Shown here: positions 13,001-25,100 of the stretch, in pieces | How the letters are laid out: every line of letters begins with the position of its first letter | How positions within the stretch are numbered: position 1 is the stretch's first letter | Source: Apostichopus japonicus | Taxonomy: Eukaryota > Echinodermata > Holothuroidea > Aspidochirotida > Stichopodidae | DNA: 64,000 nucleotides | Reading direction: 5' to 3' | NCBI RefSeq assembly: GCF_037975245.1 | Contig: NC_092568.1 | Span: forward strand, 4,291,001 to 4,355,000 | Notes under the pieces: model-generated | Database searches by the model: none | What the model was told of the DNA's origin: nothing | Seen by the model: the letters and a program-made list of their open reading frames with translations, nothing else | Made by a program: the position numbers and the translations under genes

Positions 13001-16000
13001 AAGAATGCTTTGGACAAGCACTTTAAGCATTGTAATCGGGTCTGAGTGTTTGTGTCTTCAGATTTTTGGTTCCTTGCTTTTTGCAAAGCAAGGAACCTAT
13101 GCATTCAACTTGGCGTGTGTGTGTGTGTATGTATGTGTGTGTGTGTGTGTGTATGTGACGCTTGGCTTGTGTACACGATATCTCAACAAGGAAATGATGT
13201 ATCATGATGAAACTTGTTGGGTGGATAGCCCTTAGTGAGAGGAAGATCCCTATTGTTTTTGGTGCCCGCAAAGGTTACCAAAGGTCAGTTAGATGCCAAA
13301 AACCAATATATTAAAAACAGCAATAACTCCCATTGACAGGGTCCGACATGGTTGATATTTTGGGAGTAGTTGTGAATGGGGTAAGGGATCGTTTCCAAAC
13401 ATAACGGTAATGTGATCGAAGGTCAACAAAGGTCAATTAATGATAAAAAACTAGTAATTTTGCGATAACTTGAGAACGAAATGTCCGTTAGGGTTGGGAG
13501 TTCAATGTTATCCAATTGTCGACCCGCATCTGGGTGACCCTTGACCTCAATGTGACCTCTGGTGACCTTTACGTGTTTTGGGGGATTTTTACAGTTTTGA
13601 TGCTATTTTCAGATGTCAAAGGTACCTTCTGATCATAAATGTCAATAGGTTGACCCCGTGTGACCTTTATGTGCGAAGTTATATGGGGTCAAAGTTTTTC
13701 GGTCGGAGTTAGAATGGTTGTACAGACTTGTCGTTTTGTTTTTTGGAATCAGGAGATTAAACTACATCTGAAACCAAGGTCAAAGGTCACATTAGAAAAA
13801 ATATGCTTATTTTGGGAGGAAACGAGCAAAAAAGAAAATGTTTGGTTTTGATGCTAGATTTGGATATCAAAGGTACCTTCCGATCAAAAATGTCAACTGG
13901 TTGACACCCGTGTGACCTTCGTGTGCGAAGTTATACAAGGTCAAAGTTAATTTTCAGGCATTTAATGCAACAACTCCCAGTTCCAAGGTGTGACATGGTT
14001 GATATTTTTAGACAAGTTGCAAATGGTATAGGGGAATATTTTCAAACTTAACGGTCATGTGATCCGAGGTCATCAAAGGTCAATTAATGTTAAAAAACTA
14101 GTATTTTGGGGGTAGAAAATGGGCAAAGAAAAAAATGTTTGAATTTGTATAGTTTGATGCTCTATTTAGGTCTCATCAATCAAAAATGTCAATGGGTTGA
14201 CCCATGGTGACCTTTGTATGTTAAGTTATATGAGGTCAAAGTTAATTTTCAGACATTTAGTGTAATAACTCCCAGTGCCAAGGTGTTACACAGTTGATAT
14301 TTTGAGACAAGTTGCAAATGGTATAGGGGAATATTTTCAAACTTAACGGTCATGTGATCCGAGGTCATCAAAGGCCAATTAATGACAAAAAACTAGTATT
14401 TTTGCGATAACTTGAGAACAAATTGTCCGTTAGGGTTGGGAGTTGCTTCAATGTAATCCAATTGTCGACCCGCATCTGGGTGACCCTTGACCTCAATTTG
14501 ACCTCTGGTGACCTTTTTGTGTTTTGTGGATTTCTACAGTTTCGATGCTATTTTCAGATGTTAAAGGTACCTTCTGATCATAAATGTCAATGGGTTGACC
14601 CCCGTGTGACCTTTGTGTGCGAAGTTATACGAGGTCAAAGTTAATTTTCAGACATTTAATGCAATAACTCCCAGTTCCAAGGTGTGACACGGTTGATATT
14701 TTTGGAGTAGTTGCAAATGGTATAGGGTAATATTTTCAAACTTAACGGTCATGTGATCCAAGGTCACCAAAGGTCAATTAATGATAAAAAACTAGTAATT
14801 TTGCGATAACTTGAGAACGAATTGTCAGTTAGGGTTGGGATTTGCTTCTACGTAATCCAATTGTCCACCCACATCTGGGTGACCCTTGACCTCAATTTGA
14901 CCTCTGGTGACCTTTTCGTGTTTTGGGGATTTTTACAGTTTCGATGCTATTTTCAGATGTTAAAGGTACCTTCTGATCATAAATGTCAATAGGTGACCCC
15001 TGGATGAGCTTTGTGTGTGAAGTTATAGGAGGTCAAAGTTAATTTTCAGACATTTCATGCAATAACTCCCAGTGCCAAGGTGTGACAAGTTTGATTTTTT
15101 TGGACAAGTTGCAAATGGTATAGGGGAATATTTTCAAACTTAGCGGTCATGTGATCCAAGGTCACCAAAGGTCAGCTAATGTTAAAAAACTAGTATTTGG
15201 GGGGAGAAAATGGGCAAAGAAAACATGTTTGAATTTTTACAGTTTTGATGCTCCGTTTAGGTCTCACCGATCAAAAATGTCAATTGGTTGACCTACGGGT
15301 GACCTTTGTGTGTGAAGTTATGTATACAAGTTCAAATTTAATTTTTAGACATTTAATGCAATTAAATCCCAATGCCAAGGTGTGACACGGTTGATAATTT
15401 GGGACAAGTTGTGAATGGGGTGGTGGAACATTTTCAAACATTAAAGGTCATGTCATCTGTGGTCACCAATGTTATCATATCTGTTGACCCGCTTGTAGGT
15501 GACCTTATACTTCTTACATTTTCGACGCCATATTTAGATCTCAAAAGTGCCTTTTGATCAAAAATCCAAGCAAGGAACCACAGTGCCCTTGGGCTCTTGT
15601 TTCTCTCCTATAGGGTCCTTGATGGGGACTTGAGTGTCCCTCCTGACCCTTTTTTTCTACTAAACTAAACCAAACTAACTCTTACACTCGTATACATCTT
15701 AGTCCAAGTATCATGGGCAATGGAGGTAAACAGAATCCATATACGATTAAAACGTCTTCATCCTACCTTGTTTCGTTTTATATTTAGCAAATTGAATTTT
15801 GTGAAACTTTTATGGCACATAGCGCGCTATATAAACGTATCTGATTGGCCGCTTGGAAGTTCTAAGAACTGTCTTAACTCCCAGCCTAGAGGTAGAGAGC
15901 AACTATTGCCGACCAATTTAAGGAGGGATGGTTACAAATGTGCGGATCTTCCCATACTTTGCTACCACCAAAGACCTGTCTATAAAGCCATTGGGATGAA

Positions 16001-17645
16001 GGCGACTAGGTCGGCAGTAATAGCTTCTCAAGTAGGATGTGATGATAATAGTTTCATTTCCCAACCTGATTGTGATAGTAAGGCGTATAGTTAACCGAGG
16101 GGCCCATTGAACTAATTACATAATGCAACTGTGTAGGCCTGTATAGATATTGTGTGCATTGGAATGGGTTTCACTACTATATTTATGTTAGCAGGATTGT
16201 GGGAAAGATATAGCTATAAATTGTAAATCAGTTTCACAGCAGAATAGTCCGAGACTGCAATAGTTTTATGCATGTATCTATAGGAGTACTCCTCCTGGAG
16301 TATGAACTGGCCCTTAACCGATTGTTGTTCTAAAATATGTTTGAACCATCCTGTAAAATCATTTCCAAGTTGAAATTTGGATGAATTTGTGACACTCGTG
16401 TTTTAGGTCTTAGTTTCCTTGGGAAAGTTACAGGTTAAGATTCTGGTCTTAATTTGTTATATTTGGATGATTGAGAATAAAGTGTATAACAGTATTTGTA
16501 CAAAGGCAACAACATTCCTCTCAGCCCATACAATACAATGTTGTTAGGTGCAAACAGTATACAAAGATATTAGATTAGTTTAATGTACAATATTGCAAAC
16601 ATGAGGGTGCCATGCTTCAGAGAATATCCTTCTCTATGGAACACATCGCATCAGCTTATCAGCAGCAAACTTGCATCAATCGCCTTTTGTGTGTAGGAAT
16701 TCATCTAGTCAATAGACGGATCTGAAAGTTTCATTATTTGGGGTATTTCCTGATAGTCTCTACTACAGTATATAGTTTTACTTTCAATCCCTAATGCAAC
16801 TAAGAAATTATTGTATTAACTGACCCATTAGCAGGCTGTTGCAGCAAATTAAGCATGACAACATTTCTTTCAGGAAATGACCATAAATACAGGAATAGTA
16901 TCATGTAAAGCAGACATTTATACTTCAAGACAACAGACGATGCAATACATGAGAGATAACGCCACGGAATTGAAAGAAATTAGTGTGAAATCATTTTTGG
17001 TTTAGATGATAATCGTAACCTTTGCATTCATGATGCAGTGTGTGCGTGTGTGTATGTGAGTGCGTTTGCGACGCCCAGCTTGTAAACACGATATCTCAAG
17101 AAGGGAAGGTCAGTATTTCGTATGTAGAAGTACCACATTAAGTACAAAAAGTCTATTGTTGTTGGTGGAGGGCAAAGGTAATTTGGGTTCACCAGGGGTC
17201 AAATTGTGAAAACCTTGTAAACATGTACACCCTCACTATACATTACGTCTGATTCATGAAGAAAACTGCTCATGTTACATCATCGAAACCACAATGCACT
17301 TTTGTATTCTGGTTAAAGTCTTGTTCTTCTACCCCAACAGCTGTATCAACAACGCAGATCTTCCTGTGCACGCTGGACTTAAAATCTGGCAAGAACTATT
17401 CTGCAGCCAGGGTAGCGATTCCGTCTCACTTCCAGCAGGAAGTCAAGGTGGATTACCGAACCCAGCATACGACAGCATCCCACACTACGGTCAGGTCGCT
17501 GGCGGTGGATTCGGAGAAACCTCCTGAGAAGATTGTCAGATATTCGGCACAGTATGAGTACACGGTGCAGGTGGAGAACAAGTACGTCATGGGACCGACC
17601 GCAGACGGCTCTGGGGATCAGGCTCCACAGTGTATACAACAATGA
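6942..17645 (+). CDS. Stonin family endocytic adaptor, 3' part of gene
   Basis: Exons 6942-7025 (probable), 7903-8061, 11188-11295 and 17341-17645 encode the C-terminal mu-homology domain of a stonin (stoned B/STON1/STON2 family). These cytosolic adaptors bind AP-2 and sort synaptotagmin during clathrin-mediated vesicle recycling. Telling segments are CFDLMIRIPIPESL, GSAKYEHAFGAIVWRIEKLP and TVRSLAVDSEKPPEKIVRYS followed by a YEYTV strand, all in the order found in stonins. All three internal introns are phase 1 and the joined frame stays open to TGA at 17643-17645. The tail after the domain is short (about 25 residues). The N-terminal NPF-rich and stonin-specific parts are not visible and may lie left of the window. 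STON1 and STON2 cannot be told apart here. AP mu subunits are less likely because of the SAKYEHAFxxIVWRI motif. Introns contain a LINE and a 2.5-kb transposon. Confidence 0.85.
7903..8061 (+). CDS. Stonin exon, mu-homology domain (IRIPIPE)
   Basis: 159 nt between TTCCTCAG and GGTACTG, phase 1 at both ends. It encodes the CxxLMIRIPIPESL strand of the mu-homology domain followed by a basic RRRKRM stretch and a linker. Confidence 0.85.
8070..8605. repeat. AGTATAGTACAGT satellite-like array in stonin intron
   Basis: The words AGTACAGT, AGTATAGT and AGTAAAGT fill about 530 bp right after the exon donor. Longer internal repeats contain the block CATAGTACTCACTCATAGTAC, seen near 8236 and 8404. Tyrosine/leucine-rich minus frames here are repeat artefacts. 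Confidence 0.85.
8606..11187. other. Stonin intron; degenerate repeat, no exon seen
   Basis: From about 8790 to 9080 degenerate copies of a roughly 28-bp word (GAGATGNCAGGCAACAG) recur. The rest, 9080-11187, is AT-rich intron without recognisable coding sequence. Phases of the flanking exons fit each other directly, so no exon is needed. Confidence 0.55.
11188..11295 (+). CDS. Stonin exon, SAKYEHAF..IVWRI motif
   Basis: 108 nt between TTTACCACCAG and GTAAAACA, phase 1 at both ends. It encodes the signature SVGSAKYEHAFGAIVWRI of the stonin mu-homology domain and the start of the linker that follows. It joins in frame to the exons on both sides. Confidence 0.88.
11296..12724. other. Stonin last intron, 5' part
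   Basis: AT-rich intron. I see no exon or recognisable repeat. Confidence 0.5.
12725..13045 (+). mobile_element. Non-LTR retrotransposon ORF2 C-terminus
   Basis: The frame encodes LRRLHGDLIQVLKIVYGF, then FSNRVVNEWNGLPEKVV and a short lysine-rich end before TGA. This is the tail seen after the reverse transcriptase domain of CR1/L2-like LINEs (RRLRGDLI ... FFSxRVVNxWNxLPxxVV). The copy is 5'-truncated and lies in the last stonin intron, on the same strand. The LINE 3' UTR resumes at about 15581 after an inserted element. Confidence 0.85.
13067..15580 (+). mobile_element. TGRTTCCTTGC inverted-repeat element, copy 1
   Basis: It begins TGGTTCCTTGC and ends GCAAGGAACCA, an 11-bp perfect inverted repeat. 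The left end forms a perfect hairpin: 13-bp arms GGTTCCTTGCTTT / AAAGCAAGGAACC around loop TTGC (13068-13097). A TG/TATG microsatellite (about 13115-13155), a conserved CACGATATCTCAA block and a long TGACC-rich tandem array follow. A second copy at 36001-37685 has the same ends. It carries no transposase and is non-autonomous. No target-site duplication is obvious and the superfamily is unknown. Confidence 0.75.
13270..15480. repeat. TGACC/AGGTCA-rich tandem array
   Basis: Degenerate units of about 290-400 bp repeat at roughly 13430, 13785, 14085, 14370, 14770 and 15173. Each carries a block such as AGGTCAnCAAAGGTCA followed by ATTAATG and AAAAACTAGTA, a GGTTGACCC block and CCTTTGTGTGCGAAGTTAT. 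Two unit subtypes alternate irregularly: one with TTGCGATAACTTGAGAAC, the other with a GGGGGAGAAAATGGGCAAAG-like block. Short frames inside are artefacts. Confidence 0.85.
15581..15700 (+). mobile_element. 3' UTR end of the same LINE
   Basis: Sequence after the inserted element reads through a GGGTCCTTGATGGGGAC...GTCCC...GACCC stem, a T run and short AAACT-type tandem repeats at about 15660-15680. That is how many LINE 3' ends finish. I join it to the ORF end at 13045 because the element between them has clear boundaries. Confidence 0.6.
15701..17025. other. No confident gene; 124-codon frame
   Basis: An open frame at 15720-16094 follows the LINE end. It matches no family I know and has no splice or start context, so I do not call it. 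The rest, 16095-17025, is AT-rich intron. Confidence 0.4.
17026..17255 (+). repeat. Truncated copy of the TTCCTTGC repeat interior
   Basis: TGTGTGCGTG repeats, then the CTTGTAAACACGATATCTC block and a GGTCA-rich segment match the interior of the elements at 13067 and 36001. Both terminal inverted repeats are missing. It ends about 85 bp before the last stonin exon. Confidence 0.65.
17341..17645 (+). CDS. Stonin terminal exon
   Basis: It follows a strong acceptor (TTCTTCTACCCCAACAG) and starts with 2 nt that complete the split codon. It encodes TVRSLAVDSEKPPEKIVRYS and a YEYTVQVE strand, the last strands of the mu-homology domain, then a short polar tail to TGA. Base composition is clearly richer in G and C than the flanks, as expected for an exon. 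Confidence 0.9.
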
Positions 17646-18600
17646 GCATGACTTGATCAGTTTCATCAAACACTCATACGTAATGTAGGGTGGGGAGCTT
17701 AATATTAAAGGATGCTGTTTGCATATAAGGGTCATCAGATTTGGGATTGGATAAGTGGTTATATTTATATAAGAACAAATTTTGACCATGTTTAGCAGGT
17801 CCTTTATGGTGTAATGAGAGGGGTAAGTGTTGGCAGAGGGATGGGGGTGGGGGAGATCACTGTCTATAATAATCCCCTGGATCCACCACCCTTCTGATTA
17901 AGTCCAATGAAATCAGGATATCATAAATGTAATATTTCTGAAAGTGAAATTTTCTCCAAAACAATAATGCAGTTCAAATGTACTGTAAAAGTATACAAGC
18001 ACATCTCCAACCAGCTGGCAATACATTACCATGTTATTACTTACAATAGCAGCAGTTGTGTTAATAGTAACATGTTTGTACTAACTTTACCAAACATGCA
18101 GAGCATAGTAGAAAAGTACTTTCTTATTGATTAACCTCAGCATAAAATATCAAAAATCATGAAACCCAACAAGAAAATGGTCTGGTTCAGTATGAATACA
18201 GCCCTATTTCAGGCACAGGCTATATCACAGGGCTGTTTCAAGTATAGGGACTAAGGACCAAGAATTAAACAAGTGGAAAGAATTTGATGTGAAAATGTCA
18301 TGAATCACTTTTTGAAGGGTGGTAGTACTGTTACTGCCCTAGCTATCTTAAAACTTATTGATACATGCACCACTTATGCTCACTATGTATGTAAACCGTT
18401 GAATTTGATGCTATAAATATGGTTTCTCTGTTAGGAGAAATATTCAAAGAATAACAGCTCAACTTGTCTCACTGAATACTCTTCATCTTCTTGCTAATAA
18501 AGTACATATTAAATATTACAAATTACAAACCGAAACAGATGGTCATTAGCAAATGAAATAGATTGCATATTCTTAACATACCAATTAAAGTCATCCTAAT
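17646..18600 (+). other. Probable stonin 3' UTR
   Basis: The sequence downstream of the stop is AT-rich with no long frame. The first reasonable AATAAA on this strand is at 18496-18501, giving a UTR of about 0.85 kb. Later AATAAA words near 19310 and 19420 are alternatives. Confidence 0.35.
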
Positions 18601-21600
18601 ATGGAATTGCCATGGATATTTTGTTACAATTACTGTTGCCATGGATATGTTATACTGGCATGCTGTTGCCATGGATGCAGTGTTCTAGTATGTCACAATT
18701 TTTGTGAATATGTGTGTTAATTATATCCTATGATTAAAAAATTTATTTCAAGGAAAGGTTACCTGTTGATGTCACCCTTGACAATATTCTTCCCCACCTC
18801 CGCCACCCCTTCCCACCTATTTGTATATTTTGAAAAAGACCTGTCTATCCCACTACTAAACTAATATGCAAAACAAGTGCCATTGTTTATTTTTATACTA
18901 ATGACAATTTTACAACTACACATTGTGGGGGGAGACCACAGTCAAGATTGTAACTTGCCAAAACTAGGTTTAAAGTTTTTTGCACATTTATTATATCAGA
19001 TAATGAAGCTGAAATGAAAATGAGTAACTTAATTTTCATAAATCTTTTTGTGCAATGTTTTAAAATTTAACTCAATCTCCCACCTTCAAATGTTATACTT
19101 ATAATATCTCACAATTCAATGTAAGTTTGTTGTAGTTGAAATATCTGATATCCAGTGTAGATACAGTAACATCAACATTTTCAAATCACATGTAGCTTAA
19201 TAACCACATCTAAATTATGCAGTCTGTTTTGTCATAAATCAGTCTTTAGTCGCCTAAATATATCTTCCATAGCCTTAATGAAGCTTGTTTAATCTACTGA
19301 CATAACATGAAATAAATTTCCAACTGGCTTGTATTTCCAAGTATAATTTATCATAACCTGGATAGAAGATATGGCATGTTGCTATGGCTTGAAGGTATCG
19401 CATACTGCAGTTTGTACTCCAAATAAACTGAATACCCTAATACAATGTGAATGAATGTATGATAAAAGAAGAAAACAGTTTCCAAACAAAGACTTTCAAA
19501 CTTTGCTGGGGGTTTTCCCCTATGATTGAATGGGTTGACAAGAAGTCAATTTAACAGGAAAAGAGAAGGATAAACCCTTTTCTTTTGATAAAAAGTCTGT
19601 ACCTTCTATCCAGGACTCTTAGCAAGGTTCTAAGCAAGTTTACACTTCCTCATCTGCAAATCACAGTAAATGTTTAATATTCCAGGACTATTTTTTATTC
19701 ATTATCTGCAAAACCTGAATTTGCACCCTTCAGAAACAAAAGATTATCTTATAACAAATCTCCTTGCATCCAATTTTCTAAGAAAAATCTGAGATACTGT
19801 AATACTTTATAACCTTCCATTTCATTGGTCAGTTTGATTGAAGAGTTTGAATTTTTCTTCATCGTTTAATCATTACAGCAAACCGTTTGTGCTAATCTGT
19901 ATTATACTGCTAACTATATATATACACATTTAAATATGGTGCTCATTATTTTCATACTGTGAAATCGATGTTATGTTTACTTTAAAATTGCTGTCGTTTT
20001 TTTGTGCATAATTATTTTTATTTTTTATTGTATATTTTATTCATGTCTTTGCTTGTTTTGTGTTTTGTCATTGTTAAGTAGGATTTGTTAGATAGAAATA
20101 GAATTTACAAACAGCTGGGAAAGAGATGGATATAATATGCCTTCAAAGTAAAGATGTGACCATTTACTAAACCTGTCAAATTGTTTAAAAAAAAAGGTAA
20201 CAGAAATTTGTCAATTAAGTAATGTTGGCTTTGAACTGAAGGTGGATTTTCCCTTTGCTTGCCACAATGAGTTGATTTCCTGGTCTCAAAAACTTTGCAA
20301 TTGGCCAAAAATAATTGATAAAAAGTATAAAGATTTCACCACAATTTGTTGAAATGGAACAACAGTATTGTGGTAGGTGGGTACAGTAGATAGTGCTCCT
20401 ACCTGACGTGATATGTTGGTCAACCTCTGCGATATTGGGGTTTTCATGAATTTTCCAAAGCCATTTGATCTCATGTATCTTTCAACTATTGCTCTGTTTG
20501 CTAGCAGGGTAAGGTTAATTCTCAGAGTTTGGGTAGTTAACCTAAACTTAGATCAACATATATTCTAATAACATTACACAATATACATTGTAAAATTACC
20601 ATTTGGTTAATTGTAAATTACCAATTTAAAATGGTCTTACTTCTTGGACTATGAAAAACAGGTCTTTTTTATGTGATGTTTGGACTCTTAGAATTATCAA
20701 AACTTGATTTAATTTATGGTTTAATATTAAGAGTCCACCTTTTAACATATTAATATCATGTATATAGAATGTTATTATTAATAATATTACCAAATCTGTC
20801 CAACTCAAAAATGTATTCATACCTTATGATAATCCTTGGGCAAAGTTTTAAAATGGATAAACATTAATTATTTAATATGATGGTGCATTTCCTTTTCATG
20901 TATTGCTTTAGAATAGGAAGTTGTAAATCCATCTCCTGCTATCCACCAAATTTATTGCAAGAATGCCTCTCGGTTGTTTGTTAGGAAGAACAAGATTTTG
21001 TCTATTAATTTGAGCTGCTTTCAAAATGCATGACGTTGATTATTAATATTTCACTCTGTTCTGGCCTTAGGTTTGTTTGTTTTGGTTATTTATGGTGCCT
21101 TGGCTTTAAGTTGGATTCCGTGTTTGAATCACAAAATTTAATTTGCTTCCTTACTTCCCTTTTCTCCTCATAACTTATGCACACTCCCTCAACCGCCATT
21201 TACAGTATACTGGTAAAGTTATCAGCCCTGACGTCTTTACATATAAAAAAAAAAACGTACGTGACATGCGACCAGATTGTCCACATTATTCGTGACAACT
21301 GACCACAACCAAAATCTGGTTGTGTCAAAAGTTAGGAAGTTCAATCATGGTTGACATTTTAGCAAACCAATAAGAATTAAAAATGCAGTAGCATAAAGTG
21401 TCAGGACCTGTGACTGGACTTTGATTTTTAAGTTTTTTTCACCTTTCACTGGAAAATTTCTGTTCCTCTAAGAATGCATGCATGCTTGATCCTTCTACCA
21501 TCATTGAATCTTTTTAAACCCAGTTTCCTACTATTTTTTATCATAATTGATTGCTGTAGATAGCATTAGAAAAAGAAGAAGAAAAATCAAAAGATTTAGC

Positions 21601-21919
21601 GAGATATATTAAAAGGATTTATTTTCTGAGCTGAGCATTTTGCTACGAATTTGTAATTTATCTTGCTGTTTAATAATATGGTTGTAAAGTTATGCCTACT
21701 GTGCCTTGCTGTCTCCAGTTAATGAGAAGTAAAGGGAAATTCACTGTGCCATCTGAAAATTGAGAGCAGGTTGGATATACATCCAGCTCGGGGAATACTG
21801 ATGACATTTTCGTTTCATCTTCTGGGATTAATTTGTTGAGACGAACAATGTCAGATGTTGTCAGCATGATACTACTTGTGCTACAGCTGCAATTATGCAA
21901 GAAATGAAAATGGTTTCAA
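18601..21919. other. No gene recognised; short TTGCCATGGAT repeat
   Basis: TTGCCATGGAT occurs three times, near 18607, 18635 and 18665. It resembles an RFX half-site and may be only a small tandem repeat. Elsewhere the stretch is AT-rich with chance frames of 60-77 codons. Confidence 0.5.
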
Positions 21920-22170
21920 AACTGATTGGAAGCAATTATGCCTATAGAAGCATTATCAACAATATGGAACCGCTATTTTCGGAAATGCTAGCAAAACTGA
22001 TGCTGATAGAAGCATGCTATTTTAGGAAATGCTCACAGAAATTATGCTTATAGAAGCATTAAAAAAAAATGAAACTGCAATTTTACGGTATGCTAGCAAA
22101 CGATGCTTATAAAAGCATTCAATGGAACTGCAGTTATAGGAAATGCTAGCAAACATTATGATCAGAGAAA
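21920..22170. repeat. Minisatellite, about four units of 55-65 bp
   Basis: Units contain GGAAATGCTAGCAAA followed by ATGCTTATAGAAGCAT, with the intervening segment variable. Copies start near 21950, 22020, 22085 and 22135. Confidence 0.75.
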
Positions 22171-25100
22171 CATCCTGTTATTTATCCATCCTGTAATGAA
22201 ATGTAACATTTGAAATATTTGAAAAAGACATTACCAAATAAGGCATGATAAAATTGAAGGCTTCTACAGTTAACAAAGATATATGAAGTGTTTATGTACG
22301 TAAAAGTAAATTGGTCACAATTATTCATAATTTGGAAGTTTACATAAAAACTTATAAAACAGTTTTCATGCCATTGCATTGTATAGAAGCAGTCAATGAA
22401 GGATACAGATGATTTAGCAATATTGAAGTCGGAAAATTGTTCGTACTTTGGTTTGTCGTAAAAAATCACTGTTTCTCGAAACTGCGTAGTGCAGTCTACT
22501 GTGACACAATATCAATATTTAGAAGACATCTGGAGATAAAGAAAAGTTCCTTTTAAACAGTTTTTGTGGTTCAGGGAAATCTGTTCTTCACAATATTTTC
22601 CTGCAAGATGCAATTGTGGGAAAGATTTATGGGTCATGAAAAAAAAAATGTTTCAGATAATCATTGTAAAATTAACTGTCTGGGTAGCATGTTACATGAA
22701 GGTTATCCTGCAACAAAGCTATTGGGTCCTGCAATGCTAATGGGCCAATCACTTGAAATATTTTTCAGGGTGTATGTGTCATAAGCCATGTCAGTGAAAC
22801 ATCTCTAACCTCAAGAGTGAAGTAAGATATGTGAAAAAGCATTAAAAAATCTGCAGTTGTTACTGTATCTACAGTGGCGTTTTTCTCCAATCCAGGCTCT
22901 TTGGACTAGGCTTTTAAAGGGCTCGATAGATGTAGTGAGAGCCTGGATCTGTCCATGGTCTCTTATCCCAGTCTAACATTATTAGAGACTACCATGTTTA
23001 CATTAAAATTCATGATTTACGTTTTATTACTGGATGTACAAGTTAAAGTGATCTGAAATCCTAACAGGGTATTACAAACTGAAAGAAAATGAGAAACTTT
23101 ATTTTATTTTGATATCAGAGAGATATCGTTAGAATTCCTGTGTTCTTCTCCCTTTTATTAATGTATTTCTCACCAGAAACAGGTTTGCCTTTGGCAATAA
23201 GAGGCAAACATTGTCAAGTCATTACACTACATCTACATCTCTGGATTTAACTATTCTTTCATGAGTGTTTATATCATTTGGTTTAAGGATGGGAAAAAGA
23301 AAATAGGGGTGGATGCTTGCTCCCTTTAATTTCTTCCCCTGTAATATTTCTGTTACCCACTCATGTTTCCCTAATAGAATACCATTTATCGATACAGGTC
23401 AAGTAGTTAAGACCTTCATATGATTCCTGTAGAACATATTGATTTGGAGCAGTTGAAAATGTTTTTAGTTTTTGCTTTCAAAGTTCTAATCAAAGTTACA
23501 TCAGCCATATGCATACTAGCACAAGAAGTGGAATTAAAGTCAGTTTATGTTTTGCTTTTCATAAATGCTAGATTTTAATTATGAAATAATTAGTCTCGAG
23601 ATGCTATGTTTTTTTTTCACTTTCTTTGCATTTCTTGGAATTGACCTAACTTCACAGCCTAAAATAACAATGTATTTGTTTGTTTAGCCCAAACAGCCAA
23701 TTTCCTGTGCAATAATGTCACAACATTTTGACATATTATCCCATGGTGAACAGTTAACTCCATATGTGAGTTTTAGTAGACTCTCATCTAAGATGATCGT
23801 CTGTGTAACTGTAATACTTAGTCCATGTTTGCAACATTAGTTAATGTGTAGAAAGATCACAATGTGAAGAACATAATGTGCAGTCCCCAACCTCTTAATG
23901 GCAGTCCAGCAGCTGTTTGGATGTCATCTGGCAAACATGAATTGCAAATCACAGAGTACAGGAACAAGAAATTGATGCTTTTTTTTTTTACAATAACAAC
24001 AAGACAGATGCACCCCTAAATATTCCTTAAAATATTTGGTAAAGTTCCAGGGCATTTTTGCCCTGTGTTTGTCTCGCAATTATCATCATTATTCAGGATT
24101 CAGGCGTGAATCTTCTTTGGAAATACAACATGGCAATTAATTCAGTGTTAATTACATTCGTGATTACAGATTCATCTCAAAGCAGGTTGCAGTTTTTATC
24201 ATGAGATACTTATCCTCTACCTGCCAAGTCAATGTCAGGTTGAATCAAAGACGACTGCATACTGACTTAAAAAAACTTTAAAGAAAATTTAAGAGCTGCC
24301 AATTGAGTTTGAAGTAAAGTAGAGTTCAATGCTATATTTGTATCTTTATATTAATCTTGAAGATCAAGTAGTTTGTATGTCCATGAATAGTATCACTTTA
24401 TATTTAGGCTTTTCAGAGGAGTACAGTCAAAGTTTATCAGTGTACTGAACTTCCATGAAGTAAATTCTTTTGAAATGGAACTCCATATGCAGCTTGAAAT
24501 ATTTATAAAAACATGCTTCATAGCACATTTTAAAGTATTCAATCGTATTGATGTCCCTTTAGCATTGATGTATGAGAAATGCATTGCGAACATAGATCTC
24601 AAACCTTGATGAAATATAAAAAGTCCGTATAGAAACATATATTATGCATCTTGGAGGTATCTGTGTAAATATAAAGTGATATAACTGTTAAGCCCTTGAT
24701 AGGGTAAGGAATATCATTAAAGATCACATGCAGCTTTCAGTAAAAGCAATGAGAACAGCTGTCTGTGTTTGCCAAATAATATATTGAACAAAAAATCCAA
24801 TCATACCCATCCTTATGCTCACAGATGTGACAAATTATGTAAATAATCTCACTTGGTAAAATGAAACCCTGCAGTAAACATGTCAAGTTAGACTTAAGTG
24901 TTGAGTTGGTTGGTGATGTTGCTCTTTCTGGAGAAGGAATGCCATTTTGTCTGTGGTTTTTTCATTTCTGTTGACTTGAGCATTTATTTCCTTCTCTCTT
25001 TTAAAAGAAAAAAAATCTGTTTCAGAGCTTGTTTACCAAGAATTAAAAATGCCTTACTGTGTGTATTATGTGCAAGGCCCAAGAAGACCGTGTAAAGCTT

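Noticed and set aside
15720-16094. 124-codon plus-strand frame
   Set aside because: No recognisable domain, no promoter or splice context, and it directly follows a LINE end. Length alone is not enough in this sequence.
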